64,000 bases of DNA from Brevundimonas sp. SGAir0440 (GTDB lineage: Bacteria > Pseudomonadota > Alphaproteobacteria > Caulobacterales > Caulobacteraceae), in contig NZ_CP039435.1 of assembly GCF_005484585.1 (NCBI RefSeq), forward strand, positions 1,860,001 through 1,924,000, given 5' to 3'. The notes beneath the pieces were generated by a model, which made no database searches, had not been told where the DNA came from, and was given only the letters and a program-made list of their open reading frames with translations. How positions within the stretch are numbered: position 1 is the first letter of the stretch; each line of letters starts with the position of its first letter. Both the position numbers and the translations under genes were made by a program. Shown here one piece after another: positions 1-10,210 of this stretch.

Positions 1-243
1 CCCGGCGTAGTTCCGCAGTCATTCCTAGACAGTCTGCCGGCCTGGATCGCCTATACGATCTATCTGCTGACCTTCATGATCAAGACGGTCTTCTGGTTTA
101 TCATGATCTCGATGGTGAAGGCCTTCGTGCCGCGCTATCGCTATGACCAACTGATGCGTCTGGGCTGGAAGATCTTCCTACCGACGTCGCTGGTCGCGGT
201 CGTGATCGTATCGGCCTGGCGCGTCTTCGTGGTGGGGTCGTGA
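1..243 (+). CDS. nuoH: NADH-quinone oxidoreductase subunit H, C-terminal part (partial)
   Basis: The window opens inside this gene; about 80 C-terminal codons are present, read in frame from base 1 to a TGA at 241-243. The peptide is hydrophobic, contains a run like [20 protein letters not shown] followed by a [14 protein letters not shown] stretch, and ends in a last membrane helix. The PRxRYDQLMxxxWK element is typical of the NuoH/ND1 C-terminus. NuoH is the membrane subunit at the quinone-binding junction of complex I between the peripheral arm and the proton-pumping arm. Position directly before nuoI fits the usual nuo order, apart from the small lipoprotein gene between them. The N-terminus lies outside the window. 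Confidence 0.93.
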   Translation, partial: PGVVPQSFLDSLPAWIAYTIYLLTFMIKTVFWFIMISMVKAFVPRYRYDQLMRLGWKIFLPTSLVAVVIVSAWRVFVVGS

Positions 244-422
244 TGCGCGGCCTCATCATCGGCCTGGGTCTTCTGACGATGACCGCCGCCTGCGCGCCCG
301 ACGCGTCGCGCATGCCCGAGTCGAGCTATCAATGGCAGCAACGCCAGGACCGCATCGAACAGGACTGGCGCGCCAGCCAGACCGCCCCCAAGACGACGCC
401 CGCCCCCAAGGATAAGCCCTGA
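243..422 (+). CDS. small predicted lipoprotein inside the nuo operon
   Basis: A 59-codon gene whose ATG overlaps the nuoH stop (TGATG) and whose TGA overlaps the nuoI ATG in the same way, so it is probably translationally coupled on both sides. A GTG one codon upstream is an alternative start. The product has a hydrophobic N-terminus and a lipobox-like TAAC with Cys17, followed by a short charged Gln/Arg-rich segment and a Pro/Lys-rich tail. This predicts a small lipid-anchored envelope protein. It is not one of the 14 standard complex I subunits. I do not recognise a family. The location suggests a link to complex I assembly or stability, but that is inference from position only. Confidence 0.65.
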   Translation: MRGLIIGLGLLTMTAACAPDASRMPESSYQWQQRQDRIEQDWRASQTAPKTTPAPKDKP

Positions 423-913
423 TGTTCACCCGTATCGTCCAGGCGACCAAGGGCGCGATGATGCTGGACGTCATCGGCGCCATCGGTTTGTCGCTGAAAT
501 ATATGGCCCGTCCCAAGATGACGGTGAACTATCCCTTCGAGCGCAATCCGCAGTCGCCGCGCTTCCGGGGCGAGCACGCTCTGCGTCGCTATGCGAATGG
601 CGAGGAACGCTGCATCGCCTGCAAGCTGTGCGAGGCCATCTGTCCCGCCCAGGCCATCACCATCGAGGCCGAGCCACGCGCCGACGGCAGCCGCCGCACG
701 ACCCGCTACGACATCGACATGGTCAAATGCATCTACTGCGGCCTTTGCCAGGAGGCCTGCCCGGTGGACGCCATCGTGGAAGGGCCGAACTCGGAGTTCG
801 CCGTCGAGACGCGCGAAGAGCTGCTCTACGACAAGCAACGCCTGCTCGATAACGGCGACCGCTGGGAACGGCAGATCGTCAAGAATCTGGAACTCGACGC
901 GCCTTACCGCTAA
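422..913 (+). CDS. nuoI: NADH-quinone oxidoreductase subunit I
   Basis: 163 residues, the usual length for alphaproteobacterial NuoI. Two ferredoxin-type CxxCxxCxxxCP motifs are intact (Cys64, 67, 70, 74 and Cys103, 106, 109, 113) and would bind clusters N6a and N6b, which pass electrons toward the quinone site in the hydrophilic arm of complex I. The N-terminal 30 residues form an amphipathic or hydrophobic helix that anchors the protein to the membrane arm. The start ATG overlaps the stop of the preceding lipoprotein gene by one base. A gap of 74 bases separates it from nuoJ; no promoter or terminator is evident there. Confidence 0.97.
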   Translation: MFTRIVQATKGAMMLDVIGAIGLSLKYMARPKMTVNYPFERNPQSPRFRGEHALRRYANGEERCIACKLCEAICPAQAITIEAEPRADGSRRTTRYDIDMVKCIYCGLCQEACPVDAIVEGPNSEFAVETREELLYDKQRLLDNGDRWERQIVKNLELDAPYR

Positions 914-987
914 GGCGCATCTCGCTAAACGGGTCGGCGATTCCTGCAACGGGGTCGCGGCCGATACGAAAGGGGCTTCGTCCCGAC

Positions 988-1614
988 ATGCTGCAAGGCA
1001 TAGCCTTCTATCTGCTGGCGGCGGTCGCCACGGTTTCCGGCCTTCTGGTCGTGACCGCGCGCAACCCGGTGCACAGCGTGCTGTGGTTGATCCTGGCCTT
1101 CTTCTCGTCGGCGGGTCTGTTCGTCCTGCTGGGCGCCGAGTTCCTGGCGATGCTGCTGGTCGTCGTCTATGTGGGCGCGGTCGCGGTGCTGTTCCTGTTC
1201 GTCGTCATGATGCTGGACGTGGACTTCCTGAAGCTGCGCGAAGGGTACGCGCGCTATCTGCCGCTGGGCGCCATCATCGCCGCCGTGCTTCTGGTCGAGA
1301 TGATCATCGTCTCGGTCGCCGTGGTTCAGGGCGGGGCCGCTGCGGGCCTGCCGGCGCCGGGCGCGCCGGACGCCAGCGTGACGAATGTCGAGGCCATCGG
1401 CCGCGTGCTCTACACGGACTATGTCTACTTCTTCCAGGCGGCCGGGATCGTGCTGCTGATCGCGATGATCGGCGCCATCACCCTGACGCTGCGCCACAAG
1501 CCGCACATCAAACGCCAGAACCCCGGCGACCAGGTGAACCGCGATCGTCGCAAGTCGGTCGAGATCAAGTCCGCCGCCACGGGCGAAGGCGTCAGCGCCG
1601 AGGAGCTTCTCTGA
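988..1614 (+). CDS. nuoJ: NADH-quinone oxidoreductase subunit J
   Basis: 208 residues. The first 165 are strongly hydrophobic with the conserved helix [16 protein letters not shown] characteristic of NuoJ/ND6, a membrane subunit of the complex I proton-translocation module. The last 40 residues are hydrophilic and rich in Lys, Arg and Glu. This charged tail is common in alphaproteobacterial NuoJ. The stop TGA overlaps the nuoK ATG by one base, which indicates coupled translation. Confidence 0.96.
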   Translation: MLQGIAFYLLAAVATVSGLLVVTARNPVHSVLWLILAFFSSAGLFVLLGAEFLAMLLVVVYVGAVAVLFLFVVMMLDVDFLKLREGYARYLPLGAIIAAVLLVEMIIVSVAVVQGGAAAGLPAPGAPDASVTNVEAIGRVLYTDYVYFFQAAGIVLLIAMIGAITLTLRHKPHIKRQNPGDQVNRDRRKSVEIKSAATGEGVSAEELL

Positions 1615-1919
1615 TGATCGGTCTGACCCACTATCTGACGGTCGCCGCGATCCTGTTCACCATCGGGGTGTTCGGCATCTTCGTGAACCGCAAGAACGTC
1701 ATCATCATCCTGATGTCGATCGAGCTGATCCTGCTGGCGGTGAACATCAACTTCGTCGCCTTCTCGGCCTATCTGAACGAGATCAGCGGGCAGATCATGG
1801 CGATGTTCGTCCTGACCGTCGCCGCAGCCGAGGCCGCCGTCGGCCTGGCGATCCTGGTGACCTTCTTCCGTAACCGCGGCGACATCGCCGTGGACGACGC
1901 CTCCGTGATGAAGGGCTGA
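1614..1919 (+). CDS. nuoK: NADH-quinone oxidoreductase subunit K
   Basis: 101 residues with three membrane helices. The two intramembrane glutamates of the family are present: Glu37 in [14 protein letters not shown] and Glu73 in [10 protein letters not shown]. In E. coli NuoK the matching residues (36 and 72) take part in proton translocation. The start was chosen because ATG at 1614 overlaps the nuoJ stop and gives the normal family length. Confidence 0.96.
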   Translation: MIGLTHYLTVAAILFTIGVFGIFVNRKNVIIILMSIELILLAVNINFVAFSAYLNEISGQIMAMFVLTVAAAEAAVGLAILVTFFRNRGDIAVDDASVMKG

Positions 1920-1921
1920 GC

Positions 1922-4009
1922 GTGACCTTCCATACCCTCGTCATTCTCGGGATCTTCGCCCCGCTGCTGGGCGCGGCCATCGCCGGCTTCTTCGGACGCC
2001 GGATTGGCAACATCCCGTCGCAGGCCGTCACGACCGGCCTGCTGTTCTTCTCGTGCGCCGTGGCCTGGACGGTGTTCGGCCAGTGGACCTGGGGCCATCT
2101 TGAGCCCTTCACCATCCGCCTGGCGCCCTTCATCAATGTCGGCGACTTCCAGTCGGCCTGGTCGATCCGCATCGACGCCCTGTCGGCGACCATGCTGATC
2201 GTGGTCACCAGCGTCTCCTCGCTGGTTCACCTTTATTCCTGGGGCTACATGGCCGAGGACGACAGCCGGCCGCGCTTCTTCGCCTATCTGTCGCTGTTCA
2301 CCTTCATGATGCTGGCGCTGGTGACGGCGGCCGACTTCATGCAGATCTTCTTCGGCTGGGAAGGCGTTGGCCTGGCGTCCTATCTGCTGATCGGATTCTG
2401 GTTCAAGAAGCCGACGGCCAGCGCCGCCGCGATCAAGGCCTTCGTCGTCAACCGCGTCGGCGACTTCGGTTTCGTGCTGGGGATCATGACGATCTTCTGG
2501 ATGTACGGCACCATCAACTTCGCCGAATTGTTCCCGCTGATCGCCACCAAGGCCGGCACGACGTGGGAGTTCCTGGGCGTCCAGTGGTCCGCGCTGGATC
2601 TGGCCGGCTTCCTGCTGTTCATCGGCGCCATGGGCAAGTCGGCCCAGTTCTTCCTGCACACCTGGTTGCCGGACGCGATGGAAGGCCCGACCCCGGTGTC
2701 GGCGCTGATCCACGCCGCGACCATGGTCACCGCCGGTGTCTACATGGTCTGTCTGCTGAGCCCGATCTATGAATATGCGCCGGGCGCGTCGCAGATCATC
2801 GCCATCATCGGCGCGATCACGGCCCTGTTCGCCGCCACGGTCGGCCTGACCCAGAACGACATCAAACGGGTCATCGCCTATTCGACCTGTTCGCAGCTGG
2901 GCTATATGTTCTTCGCGGCGGGCGTCGGCGCCTATCAGGCGGCCATGTTCCACCTGTTCACGCACGCCTTCTTCAAGGCCCTGCTGTTCCTGGGCGCCGG
3001 CTCGGTGATCCACGGCATGCACCACGAGCAGGACATGCGGAAGATGGGCGGCCTGTGGAAGCTGCTGCCGGTCACCTATGCGGTGATGACCATCGGCACC
3101 ATCGCCATCACCGGCCTGGGCATCCCCGGCGTCGGCGGCTTCGCCGGCTTCTACTCCAAGGATTCGATCATCGAGAGCGCCTATGCCTCGGCGGCCTCGG
3201 GTCACTCGGCCATCGGTCTGTTCGCCTTCTTCGTCGGCATCATCGCCGCCGGTCTGACGGCCTACTATTCGTGGCGCCTGGTCTTCATGACCTTCCACAA
3301 CAAGCCGGTGTGGAAGGAAGAGGGCGACGCCCATCATGCTGACGACCATGCGTCTCACGCCCAGCTGGAAACGCACTCCGAGCCGGTCGGCGATCATCAC
3401 GACGATCATGCGCATGATGACCATGGTCATCATGGCCCGCTGAAGCCGCACGAGAGCCCGGTAGTCATGCTGATCCCGCTGATCCTGCTGTCGGTCGGCG
3501 CCGTTGCGGCCGGCTTCGTCTTCGCGCCGCACTTCATCGGCCACCACGAGGGCGAGTTCTGGCGCGGCGCGATCTTCACCGGCGCGAACAACCACGTCCT
3601 GCACGAAAGCCACGACGTTCCGACCTGGGTGAAATGGTCGCCGCTGATCCTGACGCTGATCGGCACCGCCTTCGCCTATTGGATCTACGTCGCTCGCGAG
3701 GGCATGGGTCGTCGCATGGCCGAGCGGAACGGCGTCATCTACCGCTTCCTCTACAACAAGTGGTATTTCGACGAGCTGTACGACTTCGTCTTCGTGCGCG
3801 GCTTCCGCGCCATCGGGAACTTCTTCTGGAAGATCTGCGACGTGAAGATCATTGACGGTCTGGGTCCGAACGGCGCCGCCTGGGTGTCGCTGAAATCCGC
3901 CGCTCGACTGGGCAAGATCCAGTCCGGCTATGTCTATCACTACGCCTTCGTGATGCTGCTCGGGGTGGCCGGTCTGCTCACCTTCGCCATCCTCGCGTGG
4001 GGAGCCTGA
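1922..4009 (+). CDS. nuoL: NADH-quinone oxidoreductase subunit L
   Basis: 695 residues starting at GTG two bases after the nuoK stop. It is a Mrp-antiporter-type subunit at the far end of the complex I membrane arm. The proton-channel residues of the family are visible: Glu147 in [12 protein letters not shown] and Lys239 in [19 protein letters not shown]. Many helices span residues 1-460, and a long C-terminal amphipathic helix and terminal helix follow. Between about residues 465 and 510 there is an unusual loop packed with His and Asp (runs such as [13 protein letters not shown]). This loop sits between helices and probably faces an aqueous side. The subunit otherwise looks normal. Confidence 0.97.
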   Translation: MTFHTLVILGIFAPLLGAAIAGFFGRRIGNIPSQAVTTGLLFFSCAVAWTVFGQWTWGHLEPFTIRLAPFINVGDFQSAWSIRIDALSATMLIVVTSVSSLVHLYSWGYMAEDDSRPRFFAYLSLFTFMMLALVTAADFMQIFFGWEGVGLASYLLIGFWFKKPTASAAAIKAFVVNRVGDFGFVLGIMTIFWMYGTINFAELFPLIATKAGTTWEFLGVQWSALDLAGFLLFIGAMGKSAQFFLHTWLPDAMEGPTPVSALIHAATMVTAGVYMVCLLSPIYEYAPGASQIIAIIGAITALFAATVGLTQNDIKRVIAYSTCSQLGYMFFAAGVGAYQAAMFHLFTHAFFKALLFLGAGSVIHGMHHEQDMRKMGGLWKLLPVTYAVMTIGTIAITGLGIPGVGGFAGFYSKDSIIESAYASAASGHSAIGLFAFFVGIIAAGLTAYYSWRLVFMTFHNKPVWKEEGDAHHADDHASHAQLETHSEPVGDHHDDHAHDDHGHHGPLKPHESPVVMLIPLILLSVGAVAAGFVFAPHFIGHHEGEFWRGAIFTGANNHVLHESHDVPTWVKWSPLILTLIGTAFAYWIYVAREGMGRRMAERNGVIYRFLYNKWYFDELYDFVFVRGFRAIGNFFWKICDVKIIDGLGPNGAAWVSLKSAARLGKIQSGYVYHYAFVMLLGVAGLLTFAILAWGA

Positions 4010-4013
4010 TCTC

Positions 4014-5498
4014 GTGCCCTACATCCTGAGCCTCGTTACATTCCTGCCCCTGGTCGGGGCCTTGGCGATCTTCGCCGCCCGGCTGACGTCAAAGTCGGCC
4101 GATGCGGCCGCGCCGGCCGCGCGCTGGATCGCGCTGATCACCACCCTGGTCACCCTGGCGGTGTCGGTCGTGCTGGTCGCCGGCTTCGATCCGGCCAACA
4201 CCGGCTATCAGTTCGTGGAGATGGTCCCGTGGTTTGCGGGCGCCAGCTATCACCTGGGCGTCGACGGGATCTCGATCCTGTTCGTCCTGCTGACGGCCTT
4301 CCTGATGCCGATCTGCATCCTGGCCAGCTGGAAGTCTGTCGAGACGCGCGTCGTCGAATATATGATCGCATTCCTGGTGCTGGAGACGCTGGTCATCGGG
4401 GTGTTCACCTCGCTGGACCTGTTCCTCTTCTACATCTTCTTCGAAGGCACCCTGGTCCCGATGTTCCTGATCATCGGCATCTGGGGCGGTCAGAACCGCA
4501 TCTATGCGGCCTACAAGTTCTTCCTCTACACCCTGCTGGGGTCCGTCCTGATGCTGCTGGCCATGCTGTGGATGGCGCATGAGGCGGGCACCACCAGCAT
4601 TCCCGAGCTGAAGCGTTTCGCCTTCGATCCGGCCGTCCAGCCGATCCTGTGGCTGGCCTTCTTCGCCTCGTTCGCGGTCAAGATGCCGATGTGGCCGGTC
4701 CACACCTGGCTGCCCGACGCCCACGTTCAGGCGCCGACGGCTGGTTCTGTCATCCTGGCGGGCATTCTGCTGAAGCTGGGCGGCTACGGCTTCATCCTGT
4801 TCAACGTGCCGATGTTCCCGATGGCGTCGGAGATGTTCCGTCCGCTGGTCTTCACCCTGTCGGTGATCGCCATCGTCTATACGTCGCTGGTCGCCTGGCG
4901 TCAGACGGACATCAAGAAGCTGATCGCCTATTCGTCGGTGGCCCACATGGGCTTCGTGACCCTGGGCATCTTCGCCGGCAACGACATCGGCATGCAGGGC
5001 GCCATCTTCCAGATGATCAGCCACGGCCTGATTTCGGGCGCGCTGTTCCTGTGCGTCGGCGTCGTCTACGACCGGATGCACACTCGCGAGATCGCCTTCT
5101 ACGGCGGCCTGACCTCCAAGATGCCGTGGTACGCCGCCATCTTCCTTATGTTCACCATGGCCAACGTCGGCCTGCCGGGCACCTCGGGCTTCATCGGCGA
5201 AGTTCTGACCATGACGGGGGCCTACAACGCCTCGACCTGGGCGGCGCTGGTCGCGGCCTCGGGCGTCATATTCTCGGCGGTCTATGCCCTGACCCTGTAC
5301 CGCGCGGTCATGTTCGGCGAGATCACCAATCCGAAGCTTGAGACCATCACCGACATCGACAAGCGCGAACTGCTGCTGTTCGTGCCCCTGATCGTTGGCA
5401 CCATCTGGCTGGGGGTCCATCCGGCCTCTGTCCTCGATTACACCGGGCCTGCCGTCGAGGCCCTGACCAGCGCGTATCGCGCCGCGATCGGCGGGTGA
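4014..5498 (+). CDS. nuoM: NADH-quinone oxidoreductase subunit M
   Basis: 494 residues from a GTG start four bases after nuoL. It is the second antiporter-like proton-pumping subunit of complex I and is hydrophobic throughout. Glu144 in [14 protein letters not shown] matches the essential glutamate of E. coli NuoM. The conserved motifs [20 protein letters not shown] and [12 protein letters not shown] are present. No insertion or truncation is seen. It is followed after nine bases by nuoN. Confidence 0.97.
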   Translation: MPYILSLVTFLPLVGALAIFAARLTSKSADAAAPAARWIALITTLVTLAVSVVLVAGFDPANTGYQFVEMVPWFAGASYHLGVDGISILFVLLTAFLMPICILASWKSVETRVVEYMIAFLVLETLVIGVFTSLDLFLFYIFFEGTLVPMFLIIGIWGGQNRIYAAYKFFLYTLLGSVLMLLAMLWMAHEAGTTSIPELKRFAFDPAVQPILWLAFFASFAVKMPMWPVHTWLPDAHVQAPTAGSVILAGILLKLGGYGFILFNVPMFPMASEMFRPLVFTLSVIAIVYTSLVAWRQTDIKKLIAYSSVAHMGFVTLGIFAGNDIGMQGAIFQMISHGLISGALFLCVGVVYDRMHTREIAFYGGLTSKMPWYAAIFLMFTMANVGLPGTSGFIGEVLTMTGAYNASTWAALVAASGVIFSAVYALTLYRAVMFGEITNPKLETITDIDKRELLLFVPLIVGTIWLGVHPASVLDYTGPAVEALTSAYRAAIGG

Positions 5499-5507
5499 GA
5501 CTTACAG

Positions 5508-6950
5508 ATGCCTGATCTATCCTCCGCCCTGCATCTCGCCGCCTCGGAAGTCACCCTCGCGGTCGGCGCCCTGGTCCTGCTGATGGTCGGCGCCTTCATC
5601 GGCGACAAGAGCGCCCGTCTGGTCTCGATCCTGTCGGTCCTGCTGCTGATCGCCGCGTCGGTCATCTCGATCGTCGGACCGTGGGGCGTCGCCTTCAACG
5701 GTGCCTATGTCGCCGATCCGCTGGCCATCTACGCCAAGAGCCTGATCTATCTGTCGGCCGCCGTGGCGGTCGTGCTGGGCGACGGCTGGATGAAGCGCAC
5801 GCGCATCGCCAAGTTCGAATATCCGGTCCTGATCGTGCTGGCCTCGGCCGGCATGGGGATGATGGCGTCCTCGGGCGACCTGATCTCCATGTACGTCGGG
5901 ATCGAGCTGCACTCGCTGGCCCTGTATGTGCTGGCCGCCTTCCACCGCAACGACGTCAAGGCGTCGGAAGCGGGCCTGAAGTATTTCGTTCTGGGCGCGC
6001 TGTCGTCGGGCCTGCTGCTGTATGGCGCCAGCCTGATCTACGGCTTCGCCGGCTCGATGCGGTTCGAGGACATCGCCGCCGTCGCCGCCGACAATCCCGG
6101 CCCGGGCCTGGTCTTCGGCCTGGTCTTCCTGATCTGCGGCCTGGCGTTCAAGGTTTCGGCCGCGCCGTTCCATATGTGGACGCCCGACGTCTATGAAGGC
6201 GCGCCGACGCCGGTCGTGGCCCTGTTCGCCACGGCGCCCAAGGTTGCGGCCATGGTGCTGATCGCCCGCGCGCTGGAAAACGGTTTCGGCGACGCCCACG
6301 CGCAGTGGTCGCAGGTCCTGATCGCCGTCTCGCTGATCAGCTTCGTCGTCGGCGCCTTCGGCGGCCTGGCGCAGAAGGACATCCAGCGCCTGCTGGCCTA
6401 TTCCTCGATCGCCAACATCGGTTACGCCCTGCTGGGCATTGCGGCGGGCACGGCCGAGGGCCTGCAGGCCATGCTGATGTTCATGACGCTGTATGTCATC
6501 GATCAACTGGGCTTCTTCGCCATCCTGCTCAGCCTGTCCAAGTCGGGCCGTCCGATCCGCCGCATCGCCGATCTGGCCGGCTTGAAGAACGATCGGCCGC
6601 TGACGGCCGTGGCCCTGACCATTCTGTCGTTGTCGGTTCTGGGCATGCCGCCGTTCTCGGGCTTCTGGGGCAAATACTATGTGTTCGGCGCCGCCGCCGA
6701 TGCAGGGCTGTGGCCCGTCGCGGCCGCCGGCCTGGTCGCCTCGGTCGTCGCCGCCTTCTACTATCTGCGCATCCTCAAGCTGATGTGGTTCGATGCGCCG
6801 GTGGACGACATCGCGACCGACGCCGCGCCGGTCGAGGCCAAGTGGATCGGCTGGGCGTGCGCCGCCTTCGCTTTCCCGTTGGTGATCGTCGGTCTGACCT
6901 GGCTGGAGCCGCTGACCAAGGCTGCGAGCGCCGGCTTCGGGAACGGGTAG
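5508..6950 (+). CDS. nuoN: NADH-quinone oxidoreductase subunit N
   Basis: 480 residues. It is the third antiporter-like subunit, next to NuoK in the membrane arm. Family motifs include KVSAAPFHMWTPDVYEGAPT and DIQRLLAYSSIANIGYALLG, and the length is normal. It is the last gene of the nuo operon. The next gene starts only five bases after its stop, so birA and the genes after it may be read from the same transcript. Confidence 0.97.
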   Translation: MPDLSSALHLAASEVTLAVGALVLLMVGAFIGDKSARLVSILSVLLLIAASVISIVGPWGVAFNGAYVADPLAIYAKSLIYLSAAVAVVLGDGWMKRTRIAKFEYPVLIVLASAGMGMMASSGDLISMYVGIELHSLALYVLAAFHRNDVKASEAGLKYFVLGALSSGLLLYGASLIYGFAGSMRFEDIAAVAADNPGPGLVFGLVFLICGLAFKVSAAPFHMWTPDVYEGAPTPVVALFATAPKVAAMVLIARALENGFGDAHAQWSQVLIAVSLISFVVGAFGGLAQKDIQRLLAYSSIANIGYALLGIAAGTAEGLQAMLMFMTLYVIDQLGFFAILLSLSKSGRPIRRIADLAGLKNDRPLTAVALTILSLSVLGMPPFSGFWGKYYVFGAAADAGLWPVAAAGLVASVVAAFYYLRILKLMWFDAPVDDIATDAAPVEAKWIGWACAAFAFPLVIVGLTWLEPLTKAASAGFGNG

Positions 6951-6954
6951 GGCG

Positions 6955-7704
6955 TTGGCGCCCGTCCCACTGGTCATCCTTGACGAGATCGACTCGACCA
7001 ACGCCGAGGCGCGCCGCCTCGCCGAGGCCGGAGAGGCGGGCCCGCGCTGGATCGTGGCGCGCCGCCAGACCGCCGGTCGCGGTCGGCGGGGTCGCAAGTG
7101 GGACACCGATCAGGGCAATCTGGCCGCCACCCTTCTAATCACCACGCCCAAGTCGGCGGCGGAGGCGGCCCAGGCCACCTTCATCGCCGCCCTGGCCGTC
7201 GCAGACCTGCTGGACGTCTTCGTCTCGCCCGCGCTTGTTTCGATCAAATGGCCCAACGACGTCCTGCTGGACGGGGTCAAGGTGTCTGGCATCCTGGTCG
7301 AATCCGGCCGGCATGCGAACGGCGACCTCTGGCTTGCGGTCGGCATCGGCGTGAATCTGGCCCATGCGCCCGAGGGCACCGAACGGGGGGCGACCTCGGT
7401 CGCCGAACGTCTGCGCGCCGACCTGGCCTATGTCCCGCCGATCGAGGCCGCCGCCGAAATCCTGGCCGAGACCTTCGCCGTCTGGTGGGGGCGCTGGCAG
7501 ACGATGGGCTTCGAGCCCGTGCTCGACGCCTGGACCAGTCGTTTGACGGGCCTGAACGGACCATGCGTCGCGCGTCTGGACAATGAGACGTTGGAAGGTT
7601 TGGCCGAGGGCGTGGAGCCGGACGGCGCCCTGCGCCTGCGCCTTGCCGACGGCTCCGTGCGTTTGATTTCCGCGGGCGATGTCTTCTTCGGGAAAGCCGC
7701 TTGA
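6955..7704 (+). CDS. birA: Biotin--[acetyl-CoA-carboxylase] ligase
   Basis: 249 residues, starting at TTG. It attaches biotin to the carrier protein of acetyl-CoA carboxylase (and other biotin enzymes) through a biotinyl-AMP intermediate. The biotin/ATP loop GRGRRGR is at residues 41-47 and the catalytic KWPND at 98-102. There is no N-terminal helix-turn-helix, so this is the ligase-only form and not the repressor form of E. coli BirA. The start is supported by the LDEIDSTN motif at residues 9-16, close to the N-terminus as is usual. Linkage nuoN-birA-coaX-RNase J is conserved in many alphaproteobacteria. Confidence 0.95.
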   Translation: MAPVPLVILDEIDSTNAEARRLAEAGEAGPRWIVARRQTAGRGRRGRKWDTDQGNLAATLLITTPKSAAEAAQATFIAALAVADLLDVFVSPALVSIKWPNDVLLDGVKVSGILVESGRHANGDLWLAVGIGVNLAHAPEGTERGATSVAERLRADLAYVPPIEAAAEILAETFAVWWGRWQTMGFEPVLDAWTSRLTGLNGPCVARLDNETLEGLAEGVEPDGALRLRLADGSVRLISAGDVFFGKAA

Positions 7705-8480
7705 TGCTTCTCGCCATTGAGCAGGGCAACACCAATACGCTGTTCGCCGTCCATGACGGTTCGGACTGGATCGCCCAGTGGCGCGCCGCGACCGAGGCCA
7801 GCCGCACGGCCGACGAATACGCCGTCTGGCTGAACCAGTTGATGGTGATGAAGGGATTGGCCTTCGGGGCGCTGAGCGGCTGCATCATCTCCAGCGTCGT
7901 GCCGCAGTCGATCTTCAACCTGCGCAATCTGGCGCGGCGCTATCTGAACATCGAACCGCTGGTCATCGGCGAGAACGCCGAGCTGGGCATCGAGGTGCGG
8001 ATCGCCAAGCCCAGCGAGGCGGGCGCCGACCGTCTGGTGAACGCCGTGGGCGCCTCGCTGATGTATCCCGGCGACCTTCTGCTGATCGACAGCGGCACGG
8101 CGACGACCTTCGACATCGTCTCGGGCGACGGCGCCTTCGAGGGCGGTCTGATCGCGCCCGGCATCAATCTGTCGCTTCAGGCCTTGCACGAGGCGGCGGC
8201 CAAACTGCCGCGCATCGCCATCCAGAAGCCCGAGAACGTCATCGGCAAGGGCACGGTCGAGGCCATGCAGTCCGGCGTCTTCTGGGGCTATATCTCGTTG
8301 ATCGAAGGCCTGGTCGGGCGCATCAAGTCGGAGTGGGGCAAGCCCATGACCGTCGTCGGCACCGGCGGGGTCGCCAGCCTGTTCGAAGGCGCGACCGACA
8401 GCATCGATCACTTCGATCCCGACCTGACTATTCGCGGCCTCCTCGAAATCTGGCGTCGTAACGCCCATCTGACTGATTGA
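7704..8480 (+). CDS. coaX: Type III pantothenate kinase
   Basis: 258 residues from the ATG that overlaps the birA stop (a TTG one codon earlier is an alternative). It phosphorylates pantothenate in the first step of coenzyme A synthesis. Visible ASKHA-fold motifs are EQGNTN near the N-terminus, GADR at 107-110 and DSGTATT at 129-135. The phosphate-binding DxGN motif of most CoaX proteins reads ExGN here (Glu6 in place of Asp6). I recall the same substitution in Caulobacter relatives, so it is probably a lineage feature and not damage. RNase J starts directly after its stop. Confidence 0.94.
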   Translation: MLLAIEQGNTNTLFAVHDGSDWIAQWRAATEASRTADEYAVWLNQLMVMKGLAFGALSGCIISSVVPQSIFNLRNLARRYLNIEPLVIGENAELGIEVRIAKPSEAGADRLVNAVGASLMYPGDLLLIDSGTATTFDIVSGDGAFEGGLIAPGINLSLQALHEAAAKLPRIAIQKPENVIGKGTVEAMQSGVFWGYISLIEGLVGRIKSEWGKPMTVVGTGGVASLFEGATDSIDHFDPDLTIRGLLEIWRRNAHLTD

Positions 8481-10154
8481 ATGAAAAAGCAAACCCAAGA
8501 CGAACTCGTTTTCCTGCCGCTGGGCGGCTCGGACGAGGTCGGTATGAACCTGAACGCCTATGGCTTCGGCCCAGAGGCGAACCGTGAATGGCTGATCGTC
8601 GATGTCGGCGTCACCTTTGGCGACCTGTCTACGCCCGGCGTGGACGTGATCGTGCCCGATCCCACCTTCCTGGAGGGTGAGACCATCAAGGGCATCGTGC
8701 TGACCCACGCGCACGAAGATCACATCGGCGCCCTGGGCTGGCTGTGGCCGCGCATCAAGGCGCCGATCTACGCCACGCCCTTCACCGCCTATCTGATCCG
8801 CGACAAGCTGCGCGAGCGCGGCATTCTGGACGAGGTCGAGCTGATCGAGGTGCCGCTGGGTGGGACCGTCGATATTGGCACGTTCGGCGTGACCTTCGTC
8901 AACATGACCCACTCGATCGCCGAGCCCAGCGGCCTGGCCATCGATACGCCGCTGGGCATGGTGTTCCACACTGGCGACTGGAAGATCGACGACCAGCCGG
9001 TGATCGGGACCAAGACCGACGCCCCCGTCATTCGCGCCCTGGGCGACGAAGGGGTGCTGGCCATGGTCTGCGATTCGACCAATGTCTTCGTGCCGGGCGT
9101 CGCTGGGTCCGAAGGCGATGTCGCCGTCGCCATCTCCAAGCTGATCGCCAGCCTGAAGGGGCGTGTTGCGGTCGGCTGCTTCGCCTCCAACGTCGCCCGG
9201 ATGGAAAGCGTGATCCGCGCGGCCGAGGCCTGCGGGCGTCGCGTGGCCCTGGCCGGCCGTTCGATGCACCGGATCACGGCGGCAGCCAAACACGTCGGCA
9301 TGCTGAAGGACGTGAAGCCCTTCCTGTCGGACGAGGAGGCCCGCGTCTGGCCCGCCGATGAAATCCTGTATCTGTGCACCGGCAGCCAGGGCGAGGCGAG
9401 GGCGGCCCTGTCGCGCGTCGCCGATGGCACCCATCCCGTCGTGAAGCTGGGTCTGGGCGACCACTGCATCTTCTCGTCGCGCCAGATCCCCGGCAACGAA
9501 CTGGCGATCGGCAATCTGCAGGACCGCCTCGCGGATCGCGGCGTGCGGCTCTACACCGAGAAGGACCATCCGGGCATCCACGTCTCGGGCCACCCCTGCC
9601 GTGACGAGCTGAAGCAGATGTACGAATGGGCCCGGCCGCAGATCGCGGTGCCGACCCATGGCGTGCGTCGCTTCCTGTTGGAACACGCCAACCTGGCCAA
9701 GGACATGGGCGTTCCGGAAACGGTGACGCCGCGCAACGGCGACATGGTCCGCCTGGCTCCTGGGCCGGCCAAGATCATCGACGAGGTGCCGAACGGTCGG
9801 CTGTACGTCGACGGCGGCATGCTGGTGACCGAGCAGGGCGAGGCCCTGAAGGAACGTCGTCACGCCTCGACCAACGGCGTGCTGATCGTCAGCTTCGCCC
9901 TGGACAAGCGCGGTCGCATCGCCAGCGACATCGACATCCGCAGCGTCGGCCTGCCCGGCGACACCGCCACGCCGCTCGGCGATGCGCTGGACAAGCTGGC
10001 CGAGCGCGTCGAACAGGTGGTCAAGGGCCTGAAGGGCGATGCGCTGGACGACGAAATGGTCATCGAACAGGCCGTCGCCCGCGTGCTGAAAAAGGCCAGC
10101 CAGCAGATCTGGGATCGTCGTCCCATCGTCGAGACCGTCGTCCTGCGCGTCTGA
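8481..10154 (+). CDS. rnj: Ribonuclease J
   Basis: 557 residues, starting immediately after the coaX stop. It is a metallo-beta-lactamase/beta-CASP nuclease with 5'-3' exonuclease and endonuclease activity, used in RNA processing and decay. The zinc motif HAHEDHIG is at residues 76-83, further metal ligands lie near the HTGDWKID element, and the beta-CASP part includes CTGSQGEARAAL and the HVSGHPCRDELKQM segment. The C-terminal domain of about 100 residues is present. Many alphaproteobacteria have both RNase J and RNase E. It is followed by a strong stem-loop. Confidence 0.95.
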   Translation: MKKQTQDELVFLPLGGSDEVGMNLNAYGFGPEANREWLIVDVGVTFGDLSTPGVDVIVPDPTFLEGETIKGIVLTHAHEDHIGALGWLWPRIKAPIYATPFTAYLIRDKLRERGILDEVELIEVPLGGTVDIGTFGVTFVNMTHSIAEPSGLAIDTPLGMVFHTGDWKIDDQPVIGTKTDAPVIRALGDEGVLAMVCDSTNVFVPGVAGSEGDVAVAISKLIASLKGRVAVGCFASNVARMESVIRAAEACGRRVALAGRSMHRITAAAKHVGMLKDVKPFLSDEEARVWPADEILYLCTGSQGEARAALSRVADGTHPVVKLGLGDHCIFSSRQIPGNELAIGNLQDRLADRGVRLYTEKDHPGIHVSGHPCRDELKQMYEWARPQIAVPTHGVRRFLLEHANLAKDMGVPETVTPRNGDMVRLAPGPAKIIDEVPNGRLYVDGGMLVTEQGEALKERRHASTNGVLIVSFALDKRGRIASDIDIRSVGLPGDTATPLGDALDKLAERVEQVVKGLKGDALDDEMVIEQAVARVLKKASQQIWDRRPIVETVVLRV

Positions 10155-10166
10155 TGCAACCTTGAC

Positions 10167-10197
10167 CGTTCGGGCGCATTGGTCGTGCGCCTGAACG
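10167..10197 (+). terminator. stem-loop after RNase J gene, no U tract
   Basis: CGTTCGGGCGCA (10167-10178) pairs with TGCGCCTGAACG (10186-10197), giving 12 pairs with one G-T wobble around a 7-base loop. It lies 12 bases after the rnj stop. There is no T run after it, so it is not a classical intrinsic terminator. It could be a weak terminator, an mRNA 3'-end stabiliser, or a processing site. Confidence 0.4.
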
Positions 10198-10210
10198 CTC
10201 GGGGAAACGC

